Assembly: GCA_902521325.1 (NCBI GenBank)
Contig: CABYRE010000008.1
Span: forward strand, 1-50,165
Direction: 5' to 3'
Length of the DNA: 50,165 nucleotides
Source of the DNA: an uncultured Alphaproteobacteria bacterium
Lineage (GTDB): Bacteria; Pseudomonadota; Alphaproteobacteria; HIMB59; GCA-002718135
Shown here one piece after another: positions 36,667 to 46,017 of this stretch. The notes under the pieces were generated by a model. It made no database searches, had not been told where the DNA came from, and saw nothing but the letters and a program-made list of their open reading frames with translations. A program made the translations under genes and the position numbers. Within the stretch, counting starts at the first letter, position 1, and each line of letters starts with the position of its first letter.

Positions 36667-37239
36667 ATGATAACAAATTATGAAAGAATTTTAGATGTTA
36701 TTTTAGATGATCTTATACCATTAACAAAAATTTCAATAAACGAAGGAAATAAAATATTTGGCGGATTTATTGTTAAAAAATCTGACCTAAGTCTTATTTG
36801 TCTAGGTACAAACCAGGAAATCAAAAATCCTTTATTTCATGGAGAAATATCAACTCTTTTCAATTTATTTGAAAAAAAACTTTTTAATACAAAAGATTAT
36901 TACTTCATCAGTACACACCAGCCTTGTTCTATGTGTTTATCAGCCATAACTTGGGCTGGATTTGATAATTTTTACTATTTTTTTTCCTATACCGACACAA
37001 AAGAGGGTTTTCATATTCCGCACGATCTTAAAATTTTGACGGAGGTTTTTAAGATTAAAGATGGTAATTACAATATTAATAATGATTATTGGGAAAGTTA
37101 CTCAATTTTATCGGAAATTAAAAGATTGGGCATAGAGAACTCATTATCAGATAAAATTTATCAGATTAAAGAAGAGTATCAAAAAATGTCAGAAATTTAT
37201 CAAAAATCAAAAATTGATAATAAAATTCCTCTAAATTAA
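36667..37239 (+). CDS. Cytidine/deoxycytidylate deaminase family protein
   Basis: A 190-residue zinc deaminase fold protein. HGE (H58, E60 in LFHGEIS) and PCSMC (C87, C90) give the zinc ligands and the proton-shuttling glutamate. After the motif the protein diverges (an aromatic FYYFFSYTD run and a charged C-terminal helix) from TadA and guanine deaminase, so the substrate is not known; a small nucleobase or amine is plausible. It lacks a clear ribosome site, and lies between the hairpin RNA and the glycine riboswitch. A leader-type control by the upstream RNA is possible. Confidence 0.75.
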   Translation: MITNYERILDVILDDLIPLTKISINEGNKIFGGFIVKKSDLSLICLGTNQEIKNPLFHGEISTLFNLFEKKLFNTKDYYFISTHQPCSMCLSAITWAGFDNFYYFFSYTDTKEGFHIPHDLKILTEVFKIKDGNYNINNDYWESYSILSEIKRLGIENSLSDKIYQIKEEYQKMSEIYQKSKIDNKIPLN

Positions 37240-37271
37240 TTGTTAAATAATAAAAATAAGTGTACAAATAA

Positions 37272-37412
37272 TTAACGGGAGATACTGAAATTTCAGAGCC
37301 GAAGGAGCAACGACCCGGAAACTCTCAGGCACAATGGACCGTTAAAATAAAACTCTGGAAAAGAGCATTTAGCTCTACCGAAGGTGAAAAGCTCTCAGGT
37401 AAAAAGACAGAG
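37272..37412 (+). promoter_or_regulatory. Tandem glycine riboswitch
   Basis: Two glycine aptamers are joined by a short linker. Aptamer 1 (37272-37345) is closed by TTAACGG and CCGTTAA and has CAGAGCCGAAGGAGCAA and AAACTCTCAGGCACAATGGACC. Aptamer 2 (37353-37412) is closed by CTCTG and CAGAG and has TACCGAAGGTGAAAAG and CTCTCAGGTAAAAAGACAG. No terminator follows. The gcvT ribosome site GGAG (37422-37425) lies just downstream, so control of translation is more likely than of termination. Binding of glycine would switch on glycine cleavage. Confidence 0.96.
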
Positions 37413-37432
37413 GGGTAGCTTGGAGAATTTAT

Positions 37433-38920
37433 TTGAACCAGTTACCAATAGACATTCCGCTAAAAAATTTTCATCAAAATAATGGTGCAAAGATATTGCC
37501 ATTTGCAGGTTTTAATATGCCTATTAATTATAAAACTGGAATAATTAATGAACACAAAAACGTTAGAAATCACTCTGGTATTTTTGATGTTAGCCATATG
37601 GGGCAAATTTTAATTGAAAACAATGAATCTTATTTACATAAATTAGAAAAATATATTCCATTACAATTAAAAAAATTAATTAAAAATAGATCGCATTATT
37701 CATTTTTACTCAATAAAGATGGCGGTGTTATCGATGATCTAATTATTTCAAATATTGATATTAAAGATAAGTTATATTTATATATTGTTTATAATGCATC
37801 TCGAAAAAAAGAAGACGAAGAAATATTTATTTCTTGTGCTCCTAATGCAGAAAAAATTTATAACAAAAATTGTTTATTCGCGATTCAGGGGCCTGACTCT
37901 ATTAATGTTTTAAAAAATATTATTGATATTCCAAATAATATGAATTTTTTTGATATTTTAATAAGTAAATACGATAACAATGAAATAATAGTAAGTAGAT
38001 CAGGTTATACTGGTGAAGATGGTTTTGAACTTTCTATTCCAAATGAAAGTGCAGAAAATTTAATTACTGATTTACTTAAAAATGAAAATACAATGCTTTG
38101 TGGTTTAGGTTCTAGAGATTCATTGAGGCTTGAGGCTGGATTAAGTTTATATGGTCATGAATTAAATGAAAATATTACACCAATTGAAGCTGGTTTATCA
38201 TGGGCTCTAGATAAAGAAAGATTAGAAGATAAAAATTTAAATGGAAATAAGATTTTATCTGATCAATTAAAAAACAATTTATCTAATAAAAAAATAGGTT
38301 TAATTTCAACAAATAAATCAATGCTAAGAGATGGAATGACTTTATTCGATAACAATAATAATGAAATTGGAAAAATTACAAGTGGATGCTTCTCTCCTAA
38401 TCTTAACAAATCAATTGCTATCGGTTACATAAATTCTGAATTCAATACTGATAATCCAATTTTTTGTGAAATTAGAAAAAAATTAGAATTAGTAAAAATT
38501 AATAATCTACCTTTTGTAAAAAAAAATTATAAAAAAATGGGAGCGTATATGAGTGAAAAAAAATACACAAAAGATCATGAATGGGTTTCAATTGAAAATG
38601 AAATTGCCACAATTGGTATTAGCAATCACGCCCAAGAATCTCTTGGTGATATTGTATTTATTGAATTACCATCAGTTGGAAATTCGGTTAAAGCAAAAGA
38701 TGAAATATGCGTCGTTGAATCTGTAAAAGCAGCTTCTGATATTTATGCTCCAATAGATGGTGAAATAATTGAAGTTAATAATAATCTAGAAAATGACGCT
38801 GCTATTATTAATCAAGATGCAGAAAACGATGGATGGATTTTTAAAATGAAAATTTCTGATTCAAATCAATATTCTGATCTTATGTCAGAAGATGAGTATA
38901 AACAATTTTTGGAACAATAG
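37433..38920 (+). CDS. gcvT-gcvH: Apparent GcvT-GcvH fusion: aminomethyltransferase plus glycine cleavage H protein
   Basis: A 495-residue frame. Residues 1 to about 365 are GcvT (LPFAGFNMPINYKTGIINEH, FDVSHMGQI, SRSGYTGEDGFELSIP, GLGSRDSLRLEAG). Residues 373-495 are a full GcvH with KYTKDHEWV and the lipoylated lysine in VVESVKAA. GcvT releases methylene-THF and ammonia from the aminomethyl group carried by GcvH. The start is TTG at 37433 with GGAG eight bases upstream. The join lies after two A runs, and GcvH has its own ATG and ribosome site, so this may be a true fusion, a frameshifted pair or a dual-product gene. gcvP follows with no gap. Confidence 0.85.
   Translation: MNQLPIDIPLKNFHQNNGAKILPFAGFNMPINYKTGIINEHKNVRNHSGIFDVSHMGQILIENNESYLHKLEKYIPLQLKKLIKNRSHYSFLLNKDGGVIDDLIISNIDIKDKLYLYIVYNASRKKEDEEIFISCAPNAEKIYNKNCLFAIQGPDSINVLKNIIDIPNNMNFFDILISKYDNNEIIVSRSGYTGEDGFELSIPNESAENLITDLLKNENTMLCGLGSRDSLRLEAGLSLYGHELNENITPIEAGLSWALDKERLEDKNLNGNKILSDQLKNNLSNKKIGLISTNKSMLRDGMTLFDNNNNEIGKITSGCFSPNLNKSIAIGYINSEFNTDNPIFCEIRKKLELVKINNLPFVKKNYKKMGAYMSEKKYTKDHEWVSIENEIATIGISNHAQESLGDIVFIELPSVGNSVKAKDEICVVESVKAASDIYAPIDGEIIEVNNNLENDAAIINQDAENDGWIFKMKISDSNQYSDLMSEDEYKQFLEQ
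38539..38551 (+). promoter_or_regulatory. Internal ribosome binding site and ATG of the GcvH part
   Basis: GGGAG (38539-38543) stands 5 bases before ATG (38549-38551), which opens the GcvH sequence MSEKKYTKDHEW. Few other starts in this window have such a good site. Independent GcvH synthesis is likely even if the frame is open through gcvT. Confidence 0.7.
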
Positions 38921-41773
38921 ATGATTGAAATAGATAAATTTGTTAGCAGACATATAGGGCCTAGAAATGAAGATATTGGAGAAATGCTCAAATTAATAAA
39001 TTGCTCTTCATTAGATGAATTAATTGAAAAAACTGTACCTAATCATATCGTTTTTAAAGACAAACTTAAATTTCGACCTGGTATGTCTGAAGAGTTTAAT
39101 AAAATTAATACTCAACTTTTATCTTTAAAAAATAATTTCAAAAAAACTTATATTGGAATGGGTTATTATAATACTATTACACCTAGCGTTATTTTAAGAA
39201 ATATTCTTGAAAATCCAGGATGGTATACTGCTTACACACCTTATCAACCAGAAGTAAGTCAGGGCAGGTTGGAAATGTTAATGAATTTTCAACAAATGAT
39301 AATTGATTTGACTGGAATGGATATTGCAAATGCATCTTTACTTGATGAAAGTACTGCGGCAGCTGAAGCTATGATGATGGCTTTTAAAATTAAAAAAAGT
39401 GCAAAGTTTACTTTTTGTGTTCAAAATAAATGCCATCCACAAACACTATCTGTCTTAAAAACAAGAGCTAAGCCTCTAGGTATAAAAATTATATTTGATA
39501 ATCCAGATAATGATACATTTGGTTGTTTAATTCAAAATCCAGATACTTACGGAGAAATTGCAAATCTCAACGATTTAATAAATATAAATAAATCTCACGA
39601 TGCGTTATCAATCATAGCAGCTGATATAATGAGTTTGGTAATTATGAAATCACCAAAAGATTTTGGAGCTGATATAGTTGTTGGGAGTACACAAAGGTTT
39701 GGTGTTCCAATGGGTCTAGGAGGCCCTCATGCAGCATATTTTGCAACATTAGATGAATACAAAAGAATGATACCTGGAAGACTAATTGGCGTATCAGTTG
39801 ATCGTACTAATAAAAGATCTTACAGAATGGCTCTTCAAACGCGTGAGCAACATATTAGAAGGGAAAAAGCTACAAGTAATATATGTACTGCACAGGCCTT
39901 ATTAGCAATTATATCTGCTTCATATGCAATATATCATGGTCCAACTAGATTAAAAAATATTGCTAATGACATTCACTATAAGTCTAGATATCTAAAAAAA
40001 TCATTAGAGATATTAAATTTTGAAGTAGAATCTAAAAATTATTTTGATACTTTATTAGTAAAAGACTCAAAATCTAAATACTGGGTAAATAAATCTATAG
40101 AAAATGGTATCAATTTTAGATTTGTAAATGATGATTATTTTTCAATTTCCTTAGATGAAACTACATCACTACAAGATGTAGATAATTTAATTAAATTTTT
40201 TAATGAAAATAATACTGAAATATTTGCTGAAGAGATCGAGGGCAAAATTGAAAATTCAATTTTTAAAAGTGATTTAGAAAGAAAAGACAATATTTTAACT
40301 CATCCAGTATTTAATATCTATCATTCTGAAACAGAAATGATGAGATATTTAAAAAAATTAGAAAATAAAGATGTTGCTTTAAATAGATCAATGATCCCTC
40401 TTGGATCCTGTACCATGAAATTAAATGCGGCATCTGAAATGCTTCCAATTACTTTACCAGGTTTTTCAAATGCGCATCCATTCTTAGAACCCCATCAACG
40501 TGAGGGATATAATGAAATGATGAGTGAATTAATATCGATGTTAAAAGATATTACTGGTTTTGATGCAGTTTCACTTCAACCTAATGCAGGAGCACAAGGT
40601 GAGTTTGCTGGTTTATTAGCTATACAAAAATATCATGAGAAAAATTCAGATACTAAAAGAAATATTTGTATAATTCCTAAAAGTGCCCATGGAACTAATC
40701 CAGCCAGTGCGCAGATGTGCGGTATGGATATTTTAATAGTAAACTGTGATGATAAAGGTAACGTTGACTTAACTCACTTAGATAAAAAAATTGAAGAAGC
40801 AGGAGATAAATTATCTGCTTTAATGATTACATACCCTTCAACACATGGTGTATTTGAGGAAAGTATTGTTGAGATTTGTAAAAAAATTCATGATGCCGGA
40901 GGACAAGTGTATCTTGATGGCGCTAATTATAATGCAATGGTTGGTGTAGCTAAACCAGGTAAATTTGGACCTGATGTATGTCATATGAATTTACATAAGA
41001 CATTTTGTATACCTCATGGAGGAGGTGGGCCTGGAGTTGGAGCTATAGGATTAAAAAAACATTTAGCAGATTTTGCTCCTGGACATCCCATGTTTAAAAA
41101 TGAAATTGGTTTAACCACTCAAGAGGCAGTTTCTGCAGCTCCTTGGGGTAGTGCATCTATTTTACCTATTTCATATTCCTATATTTCTATGATGGGTGAC
41201 GATGGTTTAAAATTAGCAACTCAAGTAGCAATATTAAATGCTAATTATATTAAAGAAAGATTAAAAAATTATTACCCCATTTTATATACTGGTAAGAATA
41301 ATATGGTGGCTCATGAATTCATTATTGATATCAGGCCATTTAAACAAGAATTAAATATTTCAGATGAAGATATTGCTAAAAGACTAATTGATTATGGATT
41401 TCATGCACCTACAATGTCTTTTCCTGTTCCTGGTACTCTTATGATTGAGCCTACTGAAAGTGAATCAAAAGAGGAACTAGATAGATTTTGTGAAGCAATG
41501 ATTTCTATTCACAATGAAATCATTATGATTAGAGATGGTAAATTTGATAAAGTAGACAATCCTATAAAAAATGCCCCTCATACCATTGAAGAAGTATCTT
41601 CTGACAATTGGGATCACAAATATTCCCGAAAAGATGCTGCCTACCCGCATGCTTATTTAATAAATAATAAATACTGGAGTCCAGTTAGTAGAATTGATAA
41701 TGTATACGGTGATAGAAATTTATTTTGTGTTTGTCCTCCAATTGATGAATACGAAGAGGCTAAAACAGGATAA
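38921..41773 (+). CDS. gcvP: Glycine dehydrogenase (decarboxylating), P protein
   Basis: A 950-residue full-length P protein, holding both the N- and C-terminal halves that are separate subunits in some bacteria. It has SRHIGPRNEDI at the start, GMGYYNTITPSVILRNILEN, SLLDESTAAAEAM and, in the second half, the PLP lysine in HMNLHKTFCIPHGGGGPG. It decarboxylates glycine and passes the aminomethyl group to lipoyl-GcvH. Its ATG follows the gcvT-gcvH stop directly, completing a riboswitch-controlled operon; the L protein gene is elsewhere. Confidence 0.97.
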   Translation: MIEIDKFVSRHIGPRNEDIGEMLKLINCSSLDELIEKTVPNHIVFKDKLKFRPGMSEEFNKINTQLLSLKNNFKKTYIGMGYYNTITPSVILRNILENPGWYTAYTPYQPEVSQGRLEMLMNFQQMIIDLTGMDIANASLLDESTAAAEAMMMAFKIKKSAKFTFCVQNKCHPQTLSVLKTRAKPLGIKIIFDNPDNDTFGCLIQNPDTYGEIANLNDLININKSHDALSIIAADIMSLVIMKSPKDFGADIVVGSTQRFGVPMGLGGPHAAYFATLDEYKRMIPGRLIGVSVDRTNKRSYRMALQTREQHIRREKATSNICTAQALLAIISASYAIYHGPTRLKNIANDIHYKSRYLKKSLEILNFEVESKNYFDTLLVKDSKSKYWVNKSIENGINFRFVNDDYFSISLDETTSLQDVDNLIKFFNENNTEIFAEEIEGKIENSIFKSDLERKDNILTHPVFNIYHSETEMMRYLKKLENKDVALNRSMIPLGSCTMKLNAASEMLPITLPGFSNAHPFLEPHQREGYNEMMSELISMLKDITGFDAVSLQPNAGAQGEFAGLLAIQKYHEKNSDTKRNICIIPKSAHGTNPASAQMCGMDILIVNCDDKGNVDLTHLDKKIEEAGDKLSALMITYPSTHGVFEESIVEICKKIHDAGGQVYLDGANYNAMVGVAKPGKFGPDVCHMNLHKTFCIPHGGGGPGVGAIGLKKHLADFAPGHPMFKNEIGLTTQEAVSAAPWGSASILPISYSYISMMGDDGLKLATQVAILNANYIKERLKNYYPILYTGKNNMVAHEFIIDIRPFKQELNISDEDIAKRLIDYGFHAPTMSFPVPGTLMIEPTESESKEELDRFCEAMISIHNEIIMIRDGKFDKVDNPIKNAPHTIEEVSSDNWDHKYSRKDAAYPHAYLINNKYWSPVSRIDNVYGDRNLFCVCPPIDEYEEAKTG

Positions 41774-41816
41774 TTATTATTTATCAATTAATTAAAATTT
41801 TAATTTAATAATAAGT

Positions 41817-42845
41817 ATGATTTATATTAATCTTATTTTAGTTTTTTTAGTCCTGGTCGCAATCCATGAGTATGGTCATTATATAGTTGCGAGATTGTTT
41901 AAAGCTGAAGTTACTGATTTTTCAATTGGATTTGGTAAGCCTCTTTTAAGATATACAGATAGAAATGGCACTACATGGAAATTATCTCCAATTCCATTGG
42001 GTGGATATGTAAAAATCAAAGGTCTTGATAATATATTTTCTCCAAATCCTAACGATGAACAAGGATCCTTTCAATCCCTTACACTTTTTCAAAAGATATT
42101 AGTACTTTTAGCAGGAAGTATTTTTAATATTCTTAGTGCGTGGTTTGCTCTTTTCTGCATATTTTTCTTTTTTGGAATTGTTAGTTTAATGCCGATTATT
42201 GGATCAGTTAGCGAAAATTCATCAGCATTTGAAAATGATCTTAGAGAAGGAGATAGAATACTTGAAATAAATAATATTAGTATTGAAGAGTTTTCTGATA
42301 TCCCAAAAGCAATTGCAAATAACCAAAGTATAAATATCTTAATAGAAAGAAATAATCAGATAATTGAAAAAAATTTTGATCTAAAATTTAATGAAGAATT
42401 AAATAGGTATATTATCGGAATATCTTCACCTGAAAATCCTATTATTGATAAGTACAATTTAATTGATTCAATTAAAAACTCATCTTTATTTATACCAACA
42501 TATTATGCTGCTTCTTTTACATTTCTTCAACAATCTTATAAAGAAAATACATTAGGAGATCAGTTAGCTGGACCAATAGGGATCGTTAAAAATGCAGATC
42601 AAATGATGCTAGATCAGGTTAGAGGAGTTCTATTTTTATTTATTATTATTTCTTTGTTTGTGGGGTTATTTAATTTGCTTCCTATTCCTCTTTTAGATGG
42701 TGGTCATATAATGTATTTTATTATTAGAAGAATTTTTTCAAACTCTCTTCCTGAGTTTATTACAAGAGTTTATTTGGCTGTGGGGATAACAATAATATCT
42801 TTTCTCTTTATAGTTGTGACTTACAACGATATTTTTTATAAATAA
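41817..42845 (+). CDS. rseP: RseP-like site-2 membrane metalloprotease
   Basis: A 342-residue M50 family intramembrane protease. HEYGH (H17, E18, H21) in the first span gives two zinc ligands and the catalytic Glu. NLLPIPLLDGGH in the C-terminal spans supplies the Asp ligand. One PDZ domain sits between them (about residues 110-195), fewer than the two in E. coli RseP. It cleaves anti-sigma factors or leftover signal peptides. It is not next to dxr or bamA, its common partners. Confidence 0.9.
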   Translation: MIYINLILVFLVLVAIHEYGHYIVARLFKAEVTDFSIGFGKPLLRYTDRNGTTWKLSPIPLGGYVKIKGLDNIFSPNPNDEQGSFQSLTLFQKILVLLAGSIFNILSAWFALFCIFFFFGIVSLMPIIGSVSENSSAFENDLREGDRILEINNISIEEFSDIPKAIANNQSINILIERNNQIIEKNFDLKFNEELNRYIIGISSPENPIIDKYNLIDSIKNSSLFIPTYYAASFTFLQQSYKENTLGDQLAGPIGIVKNADQMMLDQVRGVLFLFIIISLFVGLFNLLPIPLLDGGHIMYFIIRRIFSNSLPEFITRVYLAVGITIISFLFIVVTYNDIFYK

Positions 42846-42863
42846 ATATTATTGGGAGATAAA

Positions 42864-43232
42864 ATGACAAATTTTGAAAAAGTAAAAGAATTTATGACAA
42901 CTTTTGGTCAAGAAGTAAAAACTAGTGCTGAATTTCCAGAAAATAAAATTGTTGAATTAAGAAGAAAATTGATTGATGAAGAATTTAATGAATTAAAAGA
43001 TGCAATTAATGATAATGATATCGTTGAAGTTGCTGATGCATTAACTGATATTTTAGTTGTAACATACGGAGCAGGTGCTGCTTTTGGTATAGATCTAGAT
43101 AAATGTTTTAACGAAGTTCATCGTAGTAATATGAGTAAACTTTCAGAGGAAGGTAAGCCAATTTATAATGAATTCGGTAAAGTGATGAAGGGTCCTAATT
43201 ATTCACCTCCAGATTTGAAAAAAATAATTTAA
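42864..43232 (+). CDS. MazG/phosphoribosyl-ATP pyrophosphohydrolase-like protein
   Basis: A protein of about 122 residues with an all-alpha NTP-pyrophosphatase core. The acidic metal-binding helices are LIDEEFNELKDAI and VEVADALTDILVVTYGAGAAFGIDL, with a C-terminal DEVHRSNMSK-type segment here reading NEVHRSNMSKL. It may hydrolyse non-canonical or excess NTPs. The ATG at 42864 has GGGAG at 42855-42859, so a TTG at 42852 is unlikely to be the start. Its stop overlaps the convergent gamma-lyase gene by four bases. Confidence 0.8.
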   Translation: MTNFEKVKEFMTTFGQEVKTSAEFPENKIVELRRKLIDEEFNELKDAINDNDIVEVADALTDILVVTYGAGAAFGIDLDKCFNEVHRSNMSKLSEEGKPIYNEFGKVMKGPNYSPPDLKKII

Positions 43233-44389
43233 ATATTTTTTAGAGCATCATCTAAAGACTTTTTTAAGTCTAAAATATCTTCAATGCCAATTGAAAGTCT
43301 TATTAAGGTATCAGAAATTCCTAATTCATCTCTAATTTTTTTATCAATAGATGCATGTGTCATTATAGCTGGATGCTCAATTAAACTTTCAACTCCACCT
43401 AAACTTTCTGCTAGTGTAAATATTTGAATTGTTTCAAGAAATTTTCTTGCTGAATTAATATCACCCATTAATTCAATTGATAATATTCCTCCAAATCCAG
43501 TCATTTGTTTTTTTGCAATTTCATAACTTGGGTTATTTTCTAATCCAGGATAAAAAACATTTTTAATTTTAGGATGTTTTAATAAATAATTAGCAATTTC
43601 TAAGGCATTATTATTATGCCTCTCCATTCTTACAGCAAGTGTTTTAATTGATCGAATAAGTAAATAACAATCAAACGGGCTGGGTACAGCACCAACTGCA
43701 TTCTGAATATATTTAATTTTATCAGCTAAAATTTTATTATCATTTATAATTAATGCTCCTCCAATTATATCTGAATGACCTCCGAGATACTTTGTTGAGG
43801 AATGTATGACAACATCAGCTCCATTGTTTAATGGTTGCTGATTGTAGGGTGATGCAAAAGTATTATCACAAACAACAATAATATTATCATCTTTTAGGCT
43901 TTCTCTAATTTTTTTTATATCTATAATTTTTAGTAATGGGTTAGAGGGTGTCTCAACCCAAATCATTTTCGTATTTTCTTTTAAATGACCTTGCCAATTA
44001 TTTTCTTTACTAAGATCAGCATATGTTACTTCCACAGCTTGGTTTACTGTTTTAATTTTATCAAATATTCTTCTTGTTCCCCCATAAACATCATCACTAC
44101 AAATAATTGAATAATTTTTACCTAAAGCGTCTGATAATGCAGAAATTGCAGCCATACCTGAGCTGAAAGCATAAGCAAATTTACCATCTTCTAATTCAAT
44201 CAATAATTTTTCTAATATATCTCTTGTAGGGTTTCCTGTTCTTGCATATTCATAAGTAAAGTCCCCAGGAGAATTTTGCTTGAAAGTCGATGAAAGATGA
44301 ATAGGGGGCATTACTGCACCTGTAGTTTCATCAGCGCCATGACCTGAATGAATAACTCTTGAATTAAATTTTTTATTTTTAGTATTCAT
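43229..44389 (-). CDS. Cystathionine gamma-lyase/gamma-synthase-like PLP enzyme
   Basis: A 386-residue Cys/Met metabolism PLP enzyme with the PLP lysine in SSTKYLGGHSD (K200), D175 in VCDNTFASP, and the tyrosine in DDVYGGTRR. SRVIHSGHGADETTGAVMPP and YEYARTGNPTRD are typical of the gamma-lyase/gamma-synthase branch. The ATG at 44389 comes two bases after the upstream stop; a TTG at 44401 is less likely. As the last gene of cysE-cbs-like-cgl, it would convert cystathionine to cysteine, the final step of reverse trans-sulfuration. A synthase role cannot be excluded. Confidence 0.8.
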   Translation of the reverse strand: MNTKNKKFNSRVIHSGHGADETTGAVMPPIHLSSTFKQNSPGDFTYEYARTGNPTRDILEKLLIELEDGKFAYAFSSGMAAISALSDALGKNYSIICSDDVYGGTRRIFDKIKTVNQAVEVTYADLSKENNWQGHLKENTKMIWVETPSNPLLKIIDIKKIRESLKDDNIIVVCDNTFASPYNQQPLNNGADVVIHSSTKYLGGHSDIIGGALIINDNKILADKIKYIQNAVGAVPSPFDCYLLIRSIKTLAVRMERHNNNALEIANYLLKHPKIKNVFYPGLENNPSYEIAKKQMTGFGGILSIELMGDINSARKFLETIQIFTLAESLGGVESLIEHPAIMTHASIDKKIRDELGISDTLIRLSIGIEDILDLKKSLDDALKNI

Positions 44390-44391
44390 TA

Positions 44392-45390
44392 TTACATCCA
44401 ATCAGCATAAGGTAAATTTCTAGATACTAAGTATTCTTTATTAAACATTTTATCATAATATTTATTTGCATCATCACAAAGTATAGTTACTATTTTTTTT
44501 CCTTTACCCATTGATTTAGCCAGCTTTACCGCACCACATATATTTACTCCAGAACTTAATCCAAGAAATAATCCATCTGTTTTCATGATTTTAAATAGCA
44601 TTTCCATACATTCTTTATCAGAAACAAAAAATGATTGATCTACAACACAATATTCTAAATTTTTTGTTACTCTAGCCTGTCCGATGCCTTCTGTTATTGA
44701 TTCATCCCCTTTTTTTTCTGGAGAACCATTTGTAAAATAATTAAACATCGATGAGCCTTGTGAGTCCGTACAAGCAATAATAATCTTTTTATTTTTTGTT
44801 TTTAATCCAACACTTACACCAGTTAATGTTCCTCCAGTTCCGATTGCACATGTAAATCCATCTATTTTTCCATCAGTTTGATTAAAAATTTCCATAGAAG
44901 TTGTTTTTTCGTGAAATTTATAATTTGCAGTATTTTCAAACTGACCGGCCCAAAAAGTTTTCTTACCTGTTTGTTTTTCAATATCTTTAGCTAATTGCTG
45001 TGAGACTTTTTGATAATTTCCAGGATCAGAATATGGTTTTGCGTCAACTAAATGAAGTTTTGCCCCCATATTTTTTAGTATATCTCTTTTAGATTGCACG
45101 GTTATATTAGGCATTACTATTTCTAGATTATAATTTTTTGCATTACAAACTAGTGCTAAGCCTATCCCAGTGTTCCCAAAAGTACCCTCAACAACAGTTC
45201 CACCTGGTTCTAATAATTTTTTATCTTCTGCATCTTCGATAATACCAAGTGCTGTTCTATCTTTTACTGAACCAGCTGGATTCATAAATTCAGCTTTACC
45301 ATATATTTCACAACCTGAAATTTCTGAAGGGTATTTTAATTTTATTAAAGGAGTGTTACCAATTAATTCAGTAACATTATTTGTTATCAT
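44392..45390 (-). CDS. Cysteine synthase/cystathionine beta-synthase-like PLP enzyme
   Basis: A 332-residue fold-type II PLP enzyme. The PLP lysine is in [12 protein letters not shown] (K43), the substrate loop is [12 protein letters not shown], and the phosphate loop GTGGTLTGV. The F in the substrate loop (EGTFGNTG) and the LGLSSGVN segment differ from usual CysK (TSGNTG, GISSG), which leaves room for a cystathionine beta-synthase function using homocysteine. The ATG at 45390 lies within the end of cysE. No CBS regulatory domain is attached. Confidence 0.8.
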   Translation of the reverse strand: MITNNVTELIGNTPLIKLKYPSEISGCEIYGKAEFMNPAGSVKDRTALGIIEDAEDKKLLEPGGTVVEGTFGNTGIGLALVCNAKNYNLEIVMPNITVQSKRDILKNMGAKLHLVDAKPYSDPGNYQKVSQQLAKDIEKQTGKKTFWAGQFENTANYKFHEKTTSMEIFNQTDGKIDGFTCAIGTGGTLTGVSVGLKTKNKKIIIACTDSQGSSMFNYFTNGSPEKKGDESITEGIGQARVTKNLEYCVVDQSFFVSDKECMEMLFKIMKTDGLFLGLSSGVNICGAVKLAKSMGKGKKIVTILCDDANKYYDKMFNKEYLVSRNLPYADWM

Positions 45391-45955
45391 CAATATCTCT
45401 TACACCATATGGATTGAATGATGTATCTTTATTAATATTAATGTTTTTAACAGGATTACCTACCATTGTTGCATAAGGAGGAACATCTTTTAATACTACT
45501 GTATTAGCCCCAACTCTTGCACAACTTCCAATATTAATTGGACCGAGAATACTTGCACCACAACCAATAATTACATTATCATCAATCGTTGGGTGTCTTT
45601 TTGTATCTCTTTGATCTTTGGAATTTTCAGCAGGACTGATACCTCCTAATGTTACACCATGATAAAGTGTAACATTATCACCAATTTCACTTGTTTCACC
45701 AATTACAGTTCCCATTCCGTGATCAATAAAAAGATTCTTACCTATCTTTGCAGCAGGGTGAATTTCAATACCAGTTAAAAAACGACTAAATTGAGATATT
45801 ATTCTTGCAAGAGTGTACAAATTTAAATTCCATAATTGATTTGCTATTTTATGAAAAAAAACAGATTTTACACCTGGATAAGTCAATATTATGCTTAATT
45901 TACTTCTAGCTGCAGGATCTCTTTTAATTATTGACTCTAAATAACTGTCCATCAT
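45377..45955 (-). CDS. cysE: Serine O-acetyltransferase
   Basis: A 192-residue left-handed beta-helix acetyltransferase with hexapeptide repeats, and the conserved [42 protein letters not shown], and [20 protein letters not shown]. It makes O-acetylserine, the carbon acceptor of cysteine synthesis. It is shorter than E. coli CysE (273), lacking most of the N-terminal helical domain, as in short-form SATs. It leads the cysE operon and its last 14 bases overlap the next gene. A long palindrome lies about 50 bases upstream. Confidence 0.92.
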   Translation of the reverse strand: MMDSYLESIIKRDPAARSKLSIILTYPGVKSVFFHKIANQLWNLNLYTLARIISQFSRFLTGIEIHPAAKIGKNLFIDHGMGTVIGETSEIGDNVTLYHGVTLGGISPAENSKDQRDTKRHPTIDDNVIIGCGASILGPINIGSCARVGANTVVLKDVPPYATMVGNPVKNININKDTSFNPYGVRDIDDNK

Positions 45956-46003
45956 GTGAATAAGTAGTCATTAAAATCTTTATTTCAATCACCTTAATTT
46001 TCT

Positions 46004-46017
46004 TTTAAGCGCTTAAA
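46004..46017. promoter_or_regulatory. LacI-type operator-like palindrome upstream of cysE
   Basis: TTTAAGC directly joined to GCTTAAA makes a perfect 14-base palindrome. Its AAGCGCTT core with central CG is the usual style of LacI-family operators. It lies between the arabinofuranosidase stop and the cysE start, flanked by CTTAAT (45993) and ATTAAG (46017). It has no T run on either side, so it does not look like a terminator. Confidence 0.4.

Noticed and set aside
42852-42863. TTG start at 42852 for the MazG-like gene
   Set aside because: GGGAG at 42855-42859 is correctly spaced for the ATG at 42864, and would lie inside the coding part if TTG were used.
44390-44401. TTG start at 44401 for the gamma-lyase-like gene
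   Set aside because: The ATG at 44389 lies two bases after the upstream stop and gives a family-like N-terminus; TTG would add four unmatched residues.
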